Shown here piece after piece: positions 56,389-64,000 of a DNA stretch of 64,000 nucleotides. A model generated the notes under the pieces. The model was given only the letters and a program-made list of their open reading frames with translations. It did no database searches and had not been told where the DNA came from. The stretch is taken from NCBI RefSeq assembly GCF_030813055.1, contig NZ_JAUSTW010000008.1, positions 1 to 64,000 on the forward strand, in the 5' to 3' direction. The position numbers and the translations under genes are program-made. How positions within the stretch are numbered: the first letter of the stretch is position 1; every line of letters starts with the position of its first letter. The stretch is from Neobacillus ginsengisoli (GTDB lineage Bacteria > Bacillota > Bacilli > Bacillales_B > DSM-18226).

Positions 56389-57186
56389 CTAATTATCTAT
56401 TAATTGTATCACTTTTATAGGCTTTTTTTCCTTGCTTACTTTGATGATTTCTCCGATAATACTGATGGCAATTTCTTGTGTTGTTTCCGAGCCAATTTCC
56501 AATCCGATGGGAGAATGAACCTGCTCCAACTGTTCTATTGAAACTCCTTCACTTTTTAATTTTTCAAATATGGTTATGACCTTGCGCTTGCTGGCGACCA
56601 TCCCAACATAGGCAATCGGAAATTGCAGTGCCGTTTTTAGGACAATATCATCACCATCTTTTGTAACAATCACTACGTAAGACTTTTCATTTAGGTTGGC
56701 TGCAAGCATTGCCTTTCCAATATCCTCATTCACAAAAAGGTTGGTTGCATTCGGAAAGCGTTCCTTCGTACAATAACCCACCCGGTCATCAACAACGCAA
56801 TATGGAATTTCAAGAAAATCGGCGAGCTTTGCCAACGCATAGCCTAAATGACCGGCTCCAGCCAGAACGAGTTCAGGCCTGCTTGTATAGACTTCAATAA
56901 ACACCCGCAACGTTCCGCCGCAATTCATTTGAATTCCGTCTTTTGCATGTTTATTCAATTTGTATTCAACGATTTGCGATTGACCCTTTTGAATCGCCTG
57001 TACACTCTCTTCGATGATATAGTGTTCAGCCAAGCCCCCACCGACAGTCCCTTCAATCGTACCATCACGGTATACAATCATTTTTCCAACATGCCTGGGA
57101 GTCGAGCCCTTGGATTCAATTATCATGGCTAAAGCAAAGGTTTCGTTTTGACGCGTCAGCATGGCCACTTTTTCCATCAGTAGCAT
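56389..57186 (-). CDS. XdhC-family molybdenum hydroxylase maturation factor
   Basis: 265 aa. The N-terminal XdhC/CoxI domain (IIESKGSTPRHVGKMIVYRD, then GTVGGGLAE) and the C-terminal Rossmann domain (LVLAGAGHLGYALAKLADFL) are both present. XdhC-type proteins bind molybdopterin, help its sulfuration and load it into xanthine dehydrogenase. Last of a four-gene xdh operon and 25 bases after the FAD subunit. GGGGGGAGC is the ribosome binding site. Confidence 0.92.
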   Translation of the reverse strand: MLLMEKVAMLTRQNETFALAMIIESKGSTPRHVGKMIVYRDGTIEGTVGGGLAEHYIIEESVQAIQKGQSQIVEYKLNKHAKDGIQMNCGGTLRVFIEVYTSRPELVLAGAGHLGYALAKLADFLEIPYCVVDDRVGYCTKERFPNATNLFVNEDIGKAMLAANLNEKSYVVIVTKDGDDIVLKTALQFPIAYVGMVASKRKVITIFEKLKSEGVSIEQLEQVHSPIGLEIGSETTQEIAISIIGEIIKVSKEKKPIKVIQLIDN

Positions 57187-57211
57187 GAATAGCTCCCCCC
57201 TTTTTTAAACA

Positions 57212-58081
57212 TTAAGTCGGATGATTTTGCGACGTGCTAAGAAAATAATGTAAAAGATTTAACGCGACTGTTTTTCTGTATAAAGCAGTGGAGCGCTGAT
57301 CGTCGATTGGTTTAATGATCTTATCGAAGTCTGCCACAACCTGAGCGATGTCTGCATCTGCTAATGGTATGGTATGTCCAAGCAACTTCTTCTCAATATC
57401 GATGGAACGAACCATAGTAGGTCCGACCGCCCCGAATGCAAAGCGAACATCATCGATTCGAGCGCCATTTATCCGGATATATCCTGCAAACGATACTTTG
57501 GCAATGGCATCGGCATTGCGATTGCCTACTTTCTCAAAAACGACATGAGAACCTTCTTCGAATACGGACGGCAATATAATTTCAGCCAAAATTTCATTGT
57601 GATCCCGCCCGACCCTTCGTGGACCTTGAATAAAATCGCTAATCGCTACTACCCGATCACCATTAACAGAGCGCAGCAAAAGTTTTGCGTTGTATACATA
57701 TAATAATGGCAGTGTGTCACCAGCCGGAGAAGCGTTGCAAATATTTCCTCCCAATGTGCCTCTGTTTCGAATGGCCGGTGCCGCAATCGTTTTAATTGCG
57801 TTCTTTAATGGTAGTGGAATGAACGGGTCTTCCAGTAATTCGCTATAGGTACAGCTGGATCCGATGTGGAGATCCTTATGGTTTTGATACACCCGCTTTA
57901 GCTCAGAAAGATGATCAATAAAAACAATCGGTTTAGGGAATTTCGGAGGAACTCCCCTTCGACTTTTGTGAAGGACCATGACATCGGTGCCGCCGGCAAT
58001 GATCAAACAGTTTTCTTTATTCAATTGGCTCAACGTTTGGTCTAAACGATCGAAGCGATACGCGGTTATTTTCTCTGCCAT
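57212..58081 (-). CDS. Xanthine dehydrogenase-family FAD-binding subunit
   Basis: 289 aa, CoxM/PucC-like. FAD contacts are visible as LIIAGGTDVMVLHKSRRG near the start and RNRGTLGGNICNASPAGDTL near 100-120; the CO_deh_flav_C domain follows. It passes electrons from the iron-sulfur subunit to NAD+ or another acceptor. Its start overlaps the iron-sulfur subunit by 16 bases. Confidence 0.93.
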   Translation of the reverse strand: MAEKITAYRFDRLDQTLSQLNKENCLIIAGGTDVMVLHKSRRGVPPKFPKPIVFIDHLSELKRVYQNHKDLHIGSSCTYSELLEDPFIPLPLKNAIKTIAAPAIRNRGTLGGNICNASPAGDTLPLLYVYNAKLLLRSVNGDRVVAISDFIQGPRRVGRDHNEILAEIILPSVFEEGSHVVFEKVGNRNADAIAKVSFAGYIRINGARIDDVRFAFGAVGPTMVRSIDIEKKLLGHTIPLADADIAQVVADFDKIIKPIDDQRSTALYRKTVALNLLHYFLSTSQNHPT

Positions 58082-58542
58082 AAGCCGTCCCCTTTTTTAG
58101 CCGCTAGGTTAATCGCATCAACAATCATATTGTAGCCCGTACATCGGCACAGATTTCCGGAAATACCTTCACGAATTTCAGCCTCTGAAGGATGTGGGTT
58201 TTTGGATAATAAAGCTGCACTTGCCATGACCATCCCAGGAATGCAGTAACCGCATTGCACTCCTCCGGCAATGGAATAGCTCTCATCTAAAATCTTAAAT
58301 TGTTCCGTTTCCATGACCCCTTCTATCGTTTGAATATCGGCTCCATCAATCGAGCCAATGGGAATAAGGCAGCTGTTTTGCAGTAGGTTATTCACAAATA
58401 CACTGCAGGCTCCGCATTCTCCTTCACCGCAGCCTTCCTTTGTTCCGATTAAATTAAACTTATCTCTTATTAAATCTAGTAATCTTACATTGGCAGGAAC
58501 ATCCGTTTCTACCGTTCTTCCATTAAGAGTAAATTTAATCAA
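58066..58542 (-). CDS. Xanthine dehydrogenase-family 2Fe-2S subunit
   Basis: 158 aa, CoxS/PucE-like. Both cluster-binding motifs are complete: the plant-ferredoxin type GCGEGECGACSVFVNN with a fourth Cys at NSC, and the helical type QCGYCIPGM ... NLCRCTGY. It links the molybdopterin subunit to the FAD subunit. Overlaps the upstream stop by 4 bases. Confidence 0.95.
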   Translation of the reverse strand: MIKFTLNGRTVETDVPANVRLLDLIRDKFNLIGTKEGCGEGECGACSVFVNNLLQNSCLIPIGSIDGADIQTIEGVMETEQFKILDESYSIAGGVQCGYCIPGMVMASAALLSKNPHPSEAEIREGISGNLCRCTGYNMIVDAINLAAKKGDGLWQRK

Positions 58543-60701
58543 CCCTCTTCACCTTCTTTCATCCAAAGACTGTCAATAATGACTTCCGGTGTAATCGGAA
58601 TTTGCTGAAAAGAAGTTTGCAGTGCATCCTCGATCGCAGCTTGGACTGCTGGAGCGCCGCCGATTAACGTCAATTCACCCGCGCCCTTCGCCCCGTATGG
58701 ACCATCAGCATAGGGATTATCAAAGACCTTGCTTTCGATTGGAACAACGTCCAATGAAGTCGGCGGTCCATAATCCGAGATGCTTTTTTGTAGGATTCTG
58801 CCTTGCTTTGACGTCATCTTTTCTAGATAACCGTACGCTAACCCTTGAGCCAAGCCGCCGTCAATTTGACCTTTCATAATTCGTTCATCGATGACCTTCC
58901 CAACCTCATAATTTCCGTATACTTTTTCTAACTTTACAATTCCTGTTAACGTATCAATTTCTACTTCAACGATATTAGCCCCCCATGAATAAGCCGGGTA
59001 GGCATCGCCAGTGAAGGTCAACTCGTTCCATGGAATCATTTCACGGTGAACATAATTCTCCACTACTTCCTGTTCCACCCCTGGTTGCCACTGAGCCTTC
59101 AGTTTTTTGGCGGCACGTTCAAGCAATTTTCCCACAATCATTGTCGTCCTGGAGGCTACGGTCGGACCGGAGTCGGGAACCTCTTTTGTATCGGGATTAG
59201 GGTACAAAACTCTGTCAAACGGGAGGTCGAGTTCTTTAGCAACAATTTTACTCAGCGTCGTATAAATTCCTTGTCCCATATCAGAATTTGAGATTTTTAA
59301 CGATACTTGATCGTCCTTTGATTTAACCAGCTTCACCGTTGCTTTAATATGATCTCTTTCGCCGCTGCCTGTAAACCCACAGCCGTGGAGGAACAGCGAT
59401 GTTCCTATGCCTTTTTTATAGCGCTGATTTTGTTGATTGAAACGCTGAAAGTCTTCTTTTTTCTTTTTGTATTCTGACGATTGGAGCAGGTCCTCAATCA
59501 TATCTTGCACTAATATTGGGTCGCGGAATTTACCTTTGGTGATGGTGGGGTCTCCTTGTTTGACGAGGTAGTTTCGTTTATATTCAAGTGAGTCGAAGTT
59601 TGCCAGTTTACTAAGATGTCCCATATGACTTTCGATTCCGGCAAAGCTTTGTGGAGCACCAAAGCCTCTGAAGGCCCCGTTCGGAACGGTATTGGTTTTT
59701 AAGACATAGCCTTTTGCATGGAAATGCGGAATTTTATAAACACCGGCACTGTTTATTAAGGCGCGCTGCAGCACGACAGAGCTCAATCCTGCATTGGCTC
59801 CGCCATCAAGAAAGATATCAACACACATGCTCAAAATATTTCCTTCCTTATCAAGGGCCGTTCGATAGTTGAGTTTGGCCGGATGCCTTTTGGTCGTAAC
59901 CACCATATCCTCAGAACGGTCGAACACGAGCATCACCGATTTTTTGACGGCTTTAGCAGCAACGGCTACGTGACAAGCCATCATCGAAGGAAACTCTTCC
60001 TTGCCGCCAAAACCTCCGCCGGTAGGGCTTTGCACCACTCTGACTTCATCGTCGCCACAGGCTAAAGCACTTAGCAAAGCATTTTTTATATAATAAAGAC
60101 ATTGCATCGATCCCTGGACAACAATTTCATCATCCTTATAAATGGCGAGCATTCCTTGTGGCTCAAGGTAGACATGCTCCTGATAACCCGTATCATATTC
60201 TTCTTCGATGATTTGATGGGCTCCCTGCTCGATCGCTGAAATGCTCTCAAAGCTTTCCCCAAATTCATAGCTTGCCATAATTACCCCGGATGCCGATTTT
60301 TGTTGGATTGCTTCGTCCAATGTATAGATCGCCTGATGTTCTTCCAATTCTATCTTCACTTCATCTAACAAACTGTACAAGATATTCAGGTCTTTTCCAA
60401 CGAGCATGAGGATCGGCTCACCAATATAATTGACCCACTCATTGGCAAAAATGGGCTGATCTTCTTTGATAATTTTGACATAATTCGGTCCGGGGATATG
60501 CTCTGCTCCAACCGCTTCATAGCCTTCCGGAAGGTTTGGTAATTGAATGGATATGATTTTTCCATATGCAATTGGCGACCGAACCAACACACCATAAACC
60601 ATATTTTCCACTTTCACGTCACTAATATAGGGCAACTGACCAGATACTTTACCTTTATGGTCCTTTTTGGGCACTGAGGTGCTTATGTCTTTGAGACTCA
60701 T
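58539..60701 (-). CDS. Xanthine dehydrogenase-family molybdopterin-binding subunit
   Basis: Catalytic subunit of 720 aa, PucD/XdhA-like. Molybdopterin-site motifs are GGFGGKEEFPSMMACHVA, NGAFRGFGAPQSFAGIE, SDMGQGIYTTLSKI and the active-site Glu motif GAKGAGELTLIGG. It should hydroxylate a purine such as hypoxanthine or xanthine; exact substrate is inferred from family only. First gene of the operon, followed by the 2Fe-2S, FAD and XdhC genes; molybdopterin cytosine dinucleotide would come from the MocA-like gene at 63199. Confidence 0.93.
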   Translation of the reverse strand: MSLKDISTSVPKKDHKGKVSGQLPYISDVKVENMVYGVLVRSPIAYGKIISIQLPNLPEGYEAVGAEHIPGPNYVKIIKEDQPIFANEWVNYIGEPILMLVGKDLNILYSLLDEVKIELEEHQAIYTLDEAIQQKSASGVIMASYEFGESFESISAIEQGAHQIIEEEYDTGYQEHVYLEPQGMLAIYKDDEIVVQGSMQCLYYIKNALLSALACGDDEVRVVQSPTGGGFGGKEEFPSMMACHVAVAAKAVKKSVMLVFDRSEDMVVTTKRHPAKLNYRTALDKEGNILSMCVDIFLDGGANAGLSSVVLQRALINSAGVYKIPHFHAKGYVLKTNTVPNGAFRGFGAPQSFAGIESHMGHLSKLANFDSLEYKRNYLVKQGDPTITKGKFRDPILVQDMIEDLLQSSEYKKKKEDFQRFNQQNQRYKKGIGTSLFLHGCGFTGSGERDHIKATVKLVKSKDDQVSLKISNSDMGQGIYTTLSKIVAKELDLPFDRVLYPNPDTKEVPDSGPTVASRTTMIVGKLLERAAKKLKAQWQPGVEQEVVENYVHREMIPWNELTFTGDAYPAYSWGANIVEVEIDTLTGIVKLEKVYGNYEVGKVIDERIMKGQIDGGLAQGLAYGYLEKMTSKQGRILQKSISDYGPPTSLDVVPIESKVFDNPYADGPYGAKGAGELTLIGGAPAVQAAIEDALQTSFQQIPITPEVIIDSLWMKEGEEG

Positions 60702-60962
60702 TGCAACAACACCCTTCGACTCATTATTTTAATGGGGACATATGATTTATAGAAACCTCTTCCTACGATTTTATAAATGAGAATGATATTTTATGATTAA
60801 TATTTATGCTTGAATTGGTTTGTTTTCATTATATTTTTATATGGGGAAACTTTATCTATTTATGTAAGAATTTTTGACTAAGTATTTTAATTTAACTTGT
60901 TTATTACTGCTCGAAGCTCGTGCTATACGCTTCAATCAACATGTAAAAAAATAACAACAATA
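60702..60962. promoter_or_regulatory. Upstream region of the xdh operon
   Basis: 260 bases, AT-rich, with the operon promoter presumably inside. I looked for purine-riboswitch and PucR-type signals and found none that I could support. Confidence 0.35.
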
Positions 60963-61007
60963 AAAATGCAGCTTGATTCGACCTGGAAAGCTGATCGAAT
61001 TAAGCTG
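60963..61007 (-). terminator. Rho-independent terminator
   Basis: CAGCTTAATTCGA / TCGAATCAAGCTG (minus strand, one wobble) followed by CATTTTTATTG; ends the dead restriction gene upstream. Confidence 0.8.
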
Positions 61008-61035
61008 TGTTGATAAGTAAAAACTATCGGGAAAT

Positions 61036-61425
61036 TTACGTTTTATAATAATCCATGGCTTCAATTAAAGGGAGCTTTTCTTGACTTAATACAAGTCTTT
61101 TACCCTGTAGAGAAAAAAGTCCTGTAAATCTGAAATATCTAAAGTTAGTATCTGCATAATCTCTAATACTAGCTGGCAATATGCTAGCTTCCTGTGCCTT
61201 TAATTCATACAAATCACTATCAACATTTCTTTTTGCCACTAAACCATGAGCTGAATCCCGTCTATTTCGATGTTTTACAATTTCTTGTACAGCATTTTGA
61301 ACATCCTTATGCTATGTGTAACTTTGGACAATTGCCATTCAGGGATAGACACACCTTTAGGATTATCTAATTTACTTAACTCATATAATACCTCTAAGGA
61401 AAAAAATGATGGTGTTACGCACGAC
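61036..61425 (-). pseudogene. Restriction endonuclease-like C-terminal remnant (AlwI-type?)
   Basis: Two frames combine. The first reads FFSLEVLYELSKLDNPKGVS and IPEWQLSKVTHSI. The second reads DVQNAVQEIVKHRNRRDSAH, then DYADTNFRYFRFTGLFSLQG and RLVLSQEKLPLIEAM. The FRYFRFTGLFSLQGKRL block resembles the winged-helix part of AlwI-like type II enzymes, a tentative match. The switch near 61300 and the missing N-terminus make it dead. It sits apart from the main island, next to the xdh operon. Confidence 0.4.
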
Positions 61426-61574
61426 CTTTGTTTAATTTCTTTTTTATTCCAATGAATGTAAGTTGAACCATTAAAAAAAAATACTTGATTGCTTTAGCAG
61501 AGCAGAGTAAAATGATCAATGTTGAATAAACATACAATTTGTCGGATGAATATTTCTGGGAGGATTCACTATAA

Positions 61575-62999
61575 ATGAAAGATAATAAGTTGGGTCTTTG
61601 GCTTTTAACAGCACTTGTTGTTGGGAACATGGTTGGATCAGGGATTTTTATGCTGCCGCAATCCTTGGCAAAAGCAGCAAGCCCTGGAGGCGTTTTACTG
61701 GCTTGGCTGGTGACAGGTGCGGGAGTTTTGATGCTTTCGCTGGTATTTGGGAATTTGTCCCTTCGTAAACCTGAATTAAATGGCGGTGTGCAAATGTATG
61801 CCCAAGCACTTTTTTCAAAAGGATCACGTTCCGGGGTAATGTCTGGATATGTTGTCTCTTGGGGTTATTGGATTGCAAACGTAACAGGTAATGTTGCAGT
61901 GTTAACAACCTTTATTGGCTATCTTTCGACGTTTTTTCCAATCATGACTAGCAGCGCCAAACTATTTATGATTGGTTCACTTACAGTCAAAGTTGGCGGG
62001 TTCATCACTTTAATCATTTCTACCATTGTACTATGGGTCATTAATGCTATTATTCTGCGTGGAATTGAAAGAACAGGCCAGATCAATTTTGTCGCAACTG
62101 CAACTAAAGTTATTGGATTCTTGATTTTTATTTGTTTTACCCTGTTTGCGTTTCAAAAAACAAATCTGTTTCCGCTCGTGCAGCCTCGTATAAGCGATAG
62201 CGGTGCCCACCTTGGTCTTTTTGGTCAAGTCAACAACGCTGCTGTTACGACACTTTGGGCATTTGTCGGTATCGAATCAGCTGTAATGTTCTCAAAACGT
62301 GCACGAAAAATCGCGGACATTAAGAAAGCAACTGTTCTAGGTCTTGTTATTTCATTAGTCATTTATGTAGGTATCACCATGTTAGTCATGGGAAGTTTAA
62401 CTCAAACAGAATTAATAAATGCTAACAAACCACTTGTTGATGCGCTGCAAAAAGTTGTTGGCCATAATATTAGTTATGTAATGGCTATTTTCGATCTCAT
62501 GTCATTAACAGGTACAACAATCGGTTGGATCTTCTTAAGTGCAGAAGCTCCTTACCAGGCTGCAAAGCAAGGATTATTTCCGCCAATTTTCAGGAAAGAA
62601 AACAAAAATGGCGTTCCATCAGCATCGCTAATTATTACGAACGCATTTTCTCAGGTTTTCCTTTTCTTGACGATTTCAGATACACTCAGCAATGCATATA
62701 ATTTCGTCGTTCTGGTAGCTACGCTAGCTTACCTTGTTCCTTACGCTGCAACAGCACTTTATCAGGTGAAACTAGTTTTATCGGGAGATACCTATAAGAA
62801 CGGTAAGGGACGTGTCGCTGATGGTATCATCTCCGTTCTTGCGACGGTGTATTCCATTTACGTCATTATTGCCGGAACTTCCAATATGAAAACATTCCTG
62901 TTGGGAATCGCGTTATACGCTGTAGGTATTATCTTATTCCCTCTATTGATGAAATTGCATATTAAAGAATCAGTAAATGCAGGACATAAAGCTGCATAA
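61575..62999 (+). CDS. Basic amino acid/polyamine antiporter (APA family, ArcD-like)
   Basis: 474 aa, 12-13 membrane helices. The APC signature VVGNMVGSGIFMLPQSLAKA opens helix 1, and GWIFLSAEAPYQAAKQGLFP is the conserved loop typical of arginine/ornithine and lysine antiporters of the APA group. Such carriers exchange an amino acid for its decarboxylated or deiminated product. GGGAGG precedes ATG 61575. Monocistronic, with its own terminator; substrate not deducible. Confidence 0.88.
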   Translation: MKDNKLGLWLLTALVVGNMVGSGIFMLPQSLAKAASPGGVLLAWLVTGAGVLMLSLVFGNLSLRKPELNGGVQMYAQALFSKGSRSGVMSGYVVSWGYWIANVTGNVAVLTTFIGYLSTFFPIMTSSAKLFMIGSLTVKVGGFITLIISTIVLWVINAIILRGIERTGQINFVATATKVIGFLIFICFTLFAFQKTNLFPLVQPRISDSGAHLGLFGQVNNAAVTTLWAFVGIESAVMFSKRARKIADIKKATVLGLVISLVIYVGITMLVMGSLTQTELINANKPLVDALQKVVGHNISYVMAIFDLMSLTGTTIGWIFLSAEAPYQAAKQGLFPPIFRKENKNGVPSASLIITNAFSQVFLFLTISDTLSNAYNFVVLVATLAYLVPYAATALYQVKLVLSGDTYKNGKGRVADGIISVLATVYSIYVIIAGTSNMKTFLLGIALYAVGIILFPLLMKLHIKESVNAGHKAA

Positions 63000-63003
63000 A
63001 ATC

Positions 63004-63030
63004 GAGTGGCCCTTTGGCCGCTCTTTTTTT
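63004..63030 (+). terminator. Rho-independent terminator
   Basis: GAGTGGCC / GGCCGCTC (one wobble) with a 4-base loop, then TTTTTTT. Confidence 0.88.
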
Positions 63031-63146
63031 GTCCGATAGAAAAGCATCACTTTCCTATCTGGCGCAAGTTCAACTACGCCTCTGTCTCCGCCGTTTCGGG
63101 CTCGTCAGTCGGCTAATTTTCTAATGGTGCCTGACACCAAATGGCA
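63031..63146. other. Short GC-richer spacer with palindrome
   Basis: Contains TGGTGCCTGACACCA (63125-63139), a perfect 5-bp dyad seen as a short dispersed repeat in many Bacillus genomes from memory. Nothing coding. Confidence 0.4.
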
Positions 63147-63182
63147 AAGGAGCCGGTTAATTAAATGTTTGACCGGCTCCTT
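63147..63182. terminator. Bidirectional terminator
   Basis: A perfect 12-bp stem AAAGGAGCCGGT / ACCGGCTCCTTT. Serves the MocA-like gene on the minus strand and read-through on the plus strand. Confidence 0.85.
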
Positions 63183-63198
63183 TCTATGGAAAACTAGC

Positions 63199-63798
63199 CT
63201 ACACATTGGGATTCCCATTAATAATGGCTTTTTGGTAATCCTCCGGCGTATCTACATCCATTAATACTCCCGGATCATCTACATTGATGTATTTCTTTTC
63301 GAAACCGTTAAGGACCGCACGCAAATTACTTTTTGGATTGGTTTCGAGAATTTTCTGTTTCACTTCGCTTGATAATTTGATGGGGTGACCACCTTTATAA
63401 TTAAAGCTGGGAATCACTACGTTCCCTTTTTGTTTTGCTATTAGCTGGACGGTCTCTTTTTTGACAAGCGGGCAATCTCCGGGTGTTAATAAGAAGGTTG
63501 GGGCATTTACTTCGATGCAGCCCTTTTGAATAGAACTAAACATACCCTGGTTAAAGTTTTCATTATAAACAAACTTTATCTGAAATGAATAGGCATTTTT
63601 GCTGATGATTTTTTCAATTTCCTCTTGGATGATTTCCGCTTGAAACCCAGCTACGATAATTACCCTTCTGAATAATCCTTCAAATTTAGATATCGTTTGC
63701 TCCAACACAGTCATTTGCCCTAGTGGCAAAGTCATTTTAAATGCATTCGCTCGGCTGGAATATCCAGCAGCTAAGATGATTGCTTCAAAGTTATTCAC
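63199..63798 (-). CDS. MocA-like molybdopterin cytidylyltransferase
   Basis: About 200 aa nucleotidyltransferase. AIILAAGYSSRA followed by KMTLPLG is the nucleotide-binding start; TPGDCPLV holds the metal-binding Asp; a GGHP substrate motif and MDVDTPEDY lie near the end. MocA makes molybdopterin cytosine dinucleotide, the cofactor of xanthine dehydrogenase-family enzymes, fitting the operon 2.5 kb away. The frame extends upstream to 63903 through a hydrophobic, implausible stretch. I prefer GTG 63798 (VNNFEAI), though the nearby GGAGGTG overlaps it, so the exact start is unclear. Confidence 0.82.
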   Translation of the reverse strand: MNNFEAIILAAGYSSRANAFKMTLPLGQMTVLEQTISKFEGLFRRVIIVAGFQAEIIQEEIEKIISKNAYSFQIKFVYNENFNQGMFSSIQKGCIEVNAPTFLLTPGDCPLVKKETVQLIAKQKGNVVIPSFNYKGGHPIKLSSEVKQKILETNPKSNLRAVLNGFEKKYINVDDPGVLMDVDTPEDYQKAIINGNPNV

Positions 63799-63919
63799 CT
63801 CCGAGGATAGTTCTTGTCTGCCTTTTATTAATAAGAATATTATTTTACTAATTAATTTGATGACACAACACAAAAAATAATGAAAAAATATACAAAAAAA
63901 CAACTCAAAACCTCGGTTT

Positions 63920-64000
63920 TCATTGCCTCTGTTGAAAATCCTCGTCCAATTTTAGAATACCCTGTTGGACCAAAGAATTTGTGATCTGTACACCAATAAA
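63920..64000 (-). CDS. C-terminal end of a gene cut by the window edge
   Basis: The minus strand reads FIGVQITNSLVQQGILKLDE then DFQQRQ and a TGA at 63920-63922. Only 26 codons are visible; no family can be named. A short dyad (AAAACCGAGGTTTT) just beyond could be its terminator. Confidence 0.45.
   Translation of the reverse strand, partial: FIGVQITNSLVQQGILKLDEDFQQRQ

Noticed and set aside
60702..60962. Possible purine riboswitch upstream of the xdh operon
   Set aside because: None of the conserved P1-P3 junction bases could be found on the minus strand.
1..64000. CRISPR array, tRNA or rRNA genes
   Set aside because: No regularly spaced direct repeats, cloverleaf arms or rRNA-like segments were seen on either strand.

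Overview
The window is low-GC Firmicute DNA. Its content points to an endospore-forming member of the Bacillaceae (Bacillus sensu lato): a ger-type germinant receptor operon, decayed pieces of a second one, a KinB-like sporulation kinase, polysaccharide deacetylases, Shine-Dalgarno sites close to AAGGAGG, and Gram-positive xdh/puc and LtrA genes. No rRNA, tRNA or CRISPR array was seen. Species cannot be named from this window.

Layout. (1) 1-9.9 kb is a graveyard: a methyltransferase, a frameshifted DinB gene, a dead and a live polysaccharide deacetylase side by side, a truncated Tn3-family tnpA with 38-bp terminal repeats, a Uma2 remnant, an intact KinB-like kinase, a 277-bp miniature Tn3-type element (38-bp inverted repeats, 7267-7543), a truncated CwlT-like cell-wall hydrolase, ger remnants and a dead Bcr/CflA transporter. 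(2) 10-17.5 kb: LtrA, a secreted lysozyme-like protein with choline-binding-type repeats whose signal peptide has lost its start frame, an IS1182-like fragment, and a complete germinant receptor operon in the order B-A-C. (3) 18-23 kb: a sigma-54-dependent activator divergent from a YfcC-type transporter and an isoaspartyl dipeptidase; a near-consensus -24/-12 promoter precedes the transporter, giving a coherent isoaspartyl-peptide uptake and hydrolysis regulon. (4) 23-27 kb: small accessory genes, including two NERD-domain proteins and a metallopeptidase-like protein without its zinc motif.

(5) 27.6-46.7 kb is the main system: one minus-strand operon of eight genes, about 19 kb. In transcription order these are dptF, dptG and dptH (the restriction half of Dnd DNA-phosphorothioation systems), a DUF4007-like protein, a 1421-aa P-loop ATPase, two tandem perfect RNA hairpins, a second DUF4007 protein, a second related ATPase of about 1150 aa, and a short PAPS-reductase-like protein. 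The pair [DUF4007 + large ATPase with a DEFGR Walker B] occurs twice. No dndB/C/D/E modification operon is visible. The cassette looks like a hybrid of DndFGH with Pbe-like accessory modules plus its own sulfur-transfer-like enzyme, and is the best candidate here for an undescribed defence arrangement.

(6) 47.8-55 kb continues the defence island: an HNH nuclease with a ScoMcrA-like head domain in a three-gene operon with a PD-(D/E)XK protein and a DUF6884-like protein, an Mrr-type restriction enzyme, a DUF6602 protein, and several dead restriction genes (an HsdM N-terminus, a two-stop pseudogene, a frameshifted helicase-tail protein). (7) 55-64 kb returns to housekeeping: a dead L,D-transpeptidase, a J-domain membrane protein, a xanthine dehydrogenase operon with its XdhC maturation factor, an amino-acid antiporter, and a MocA-like molybdopterin cytidylyltransferase that would supply cofactor to the dehydrogenase.

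Domain names come from recognising motifs by eye; no search was run.
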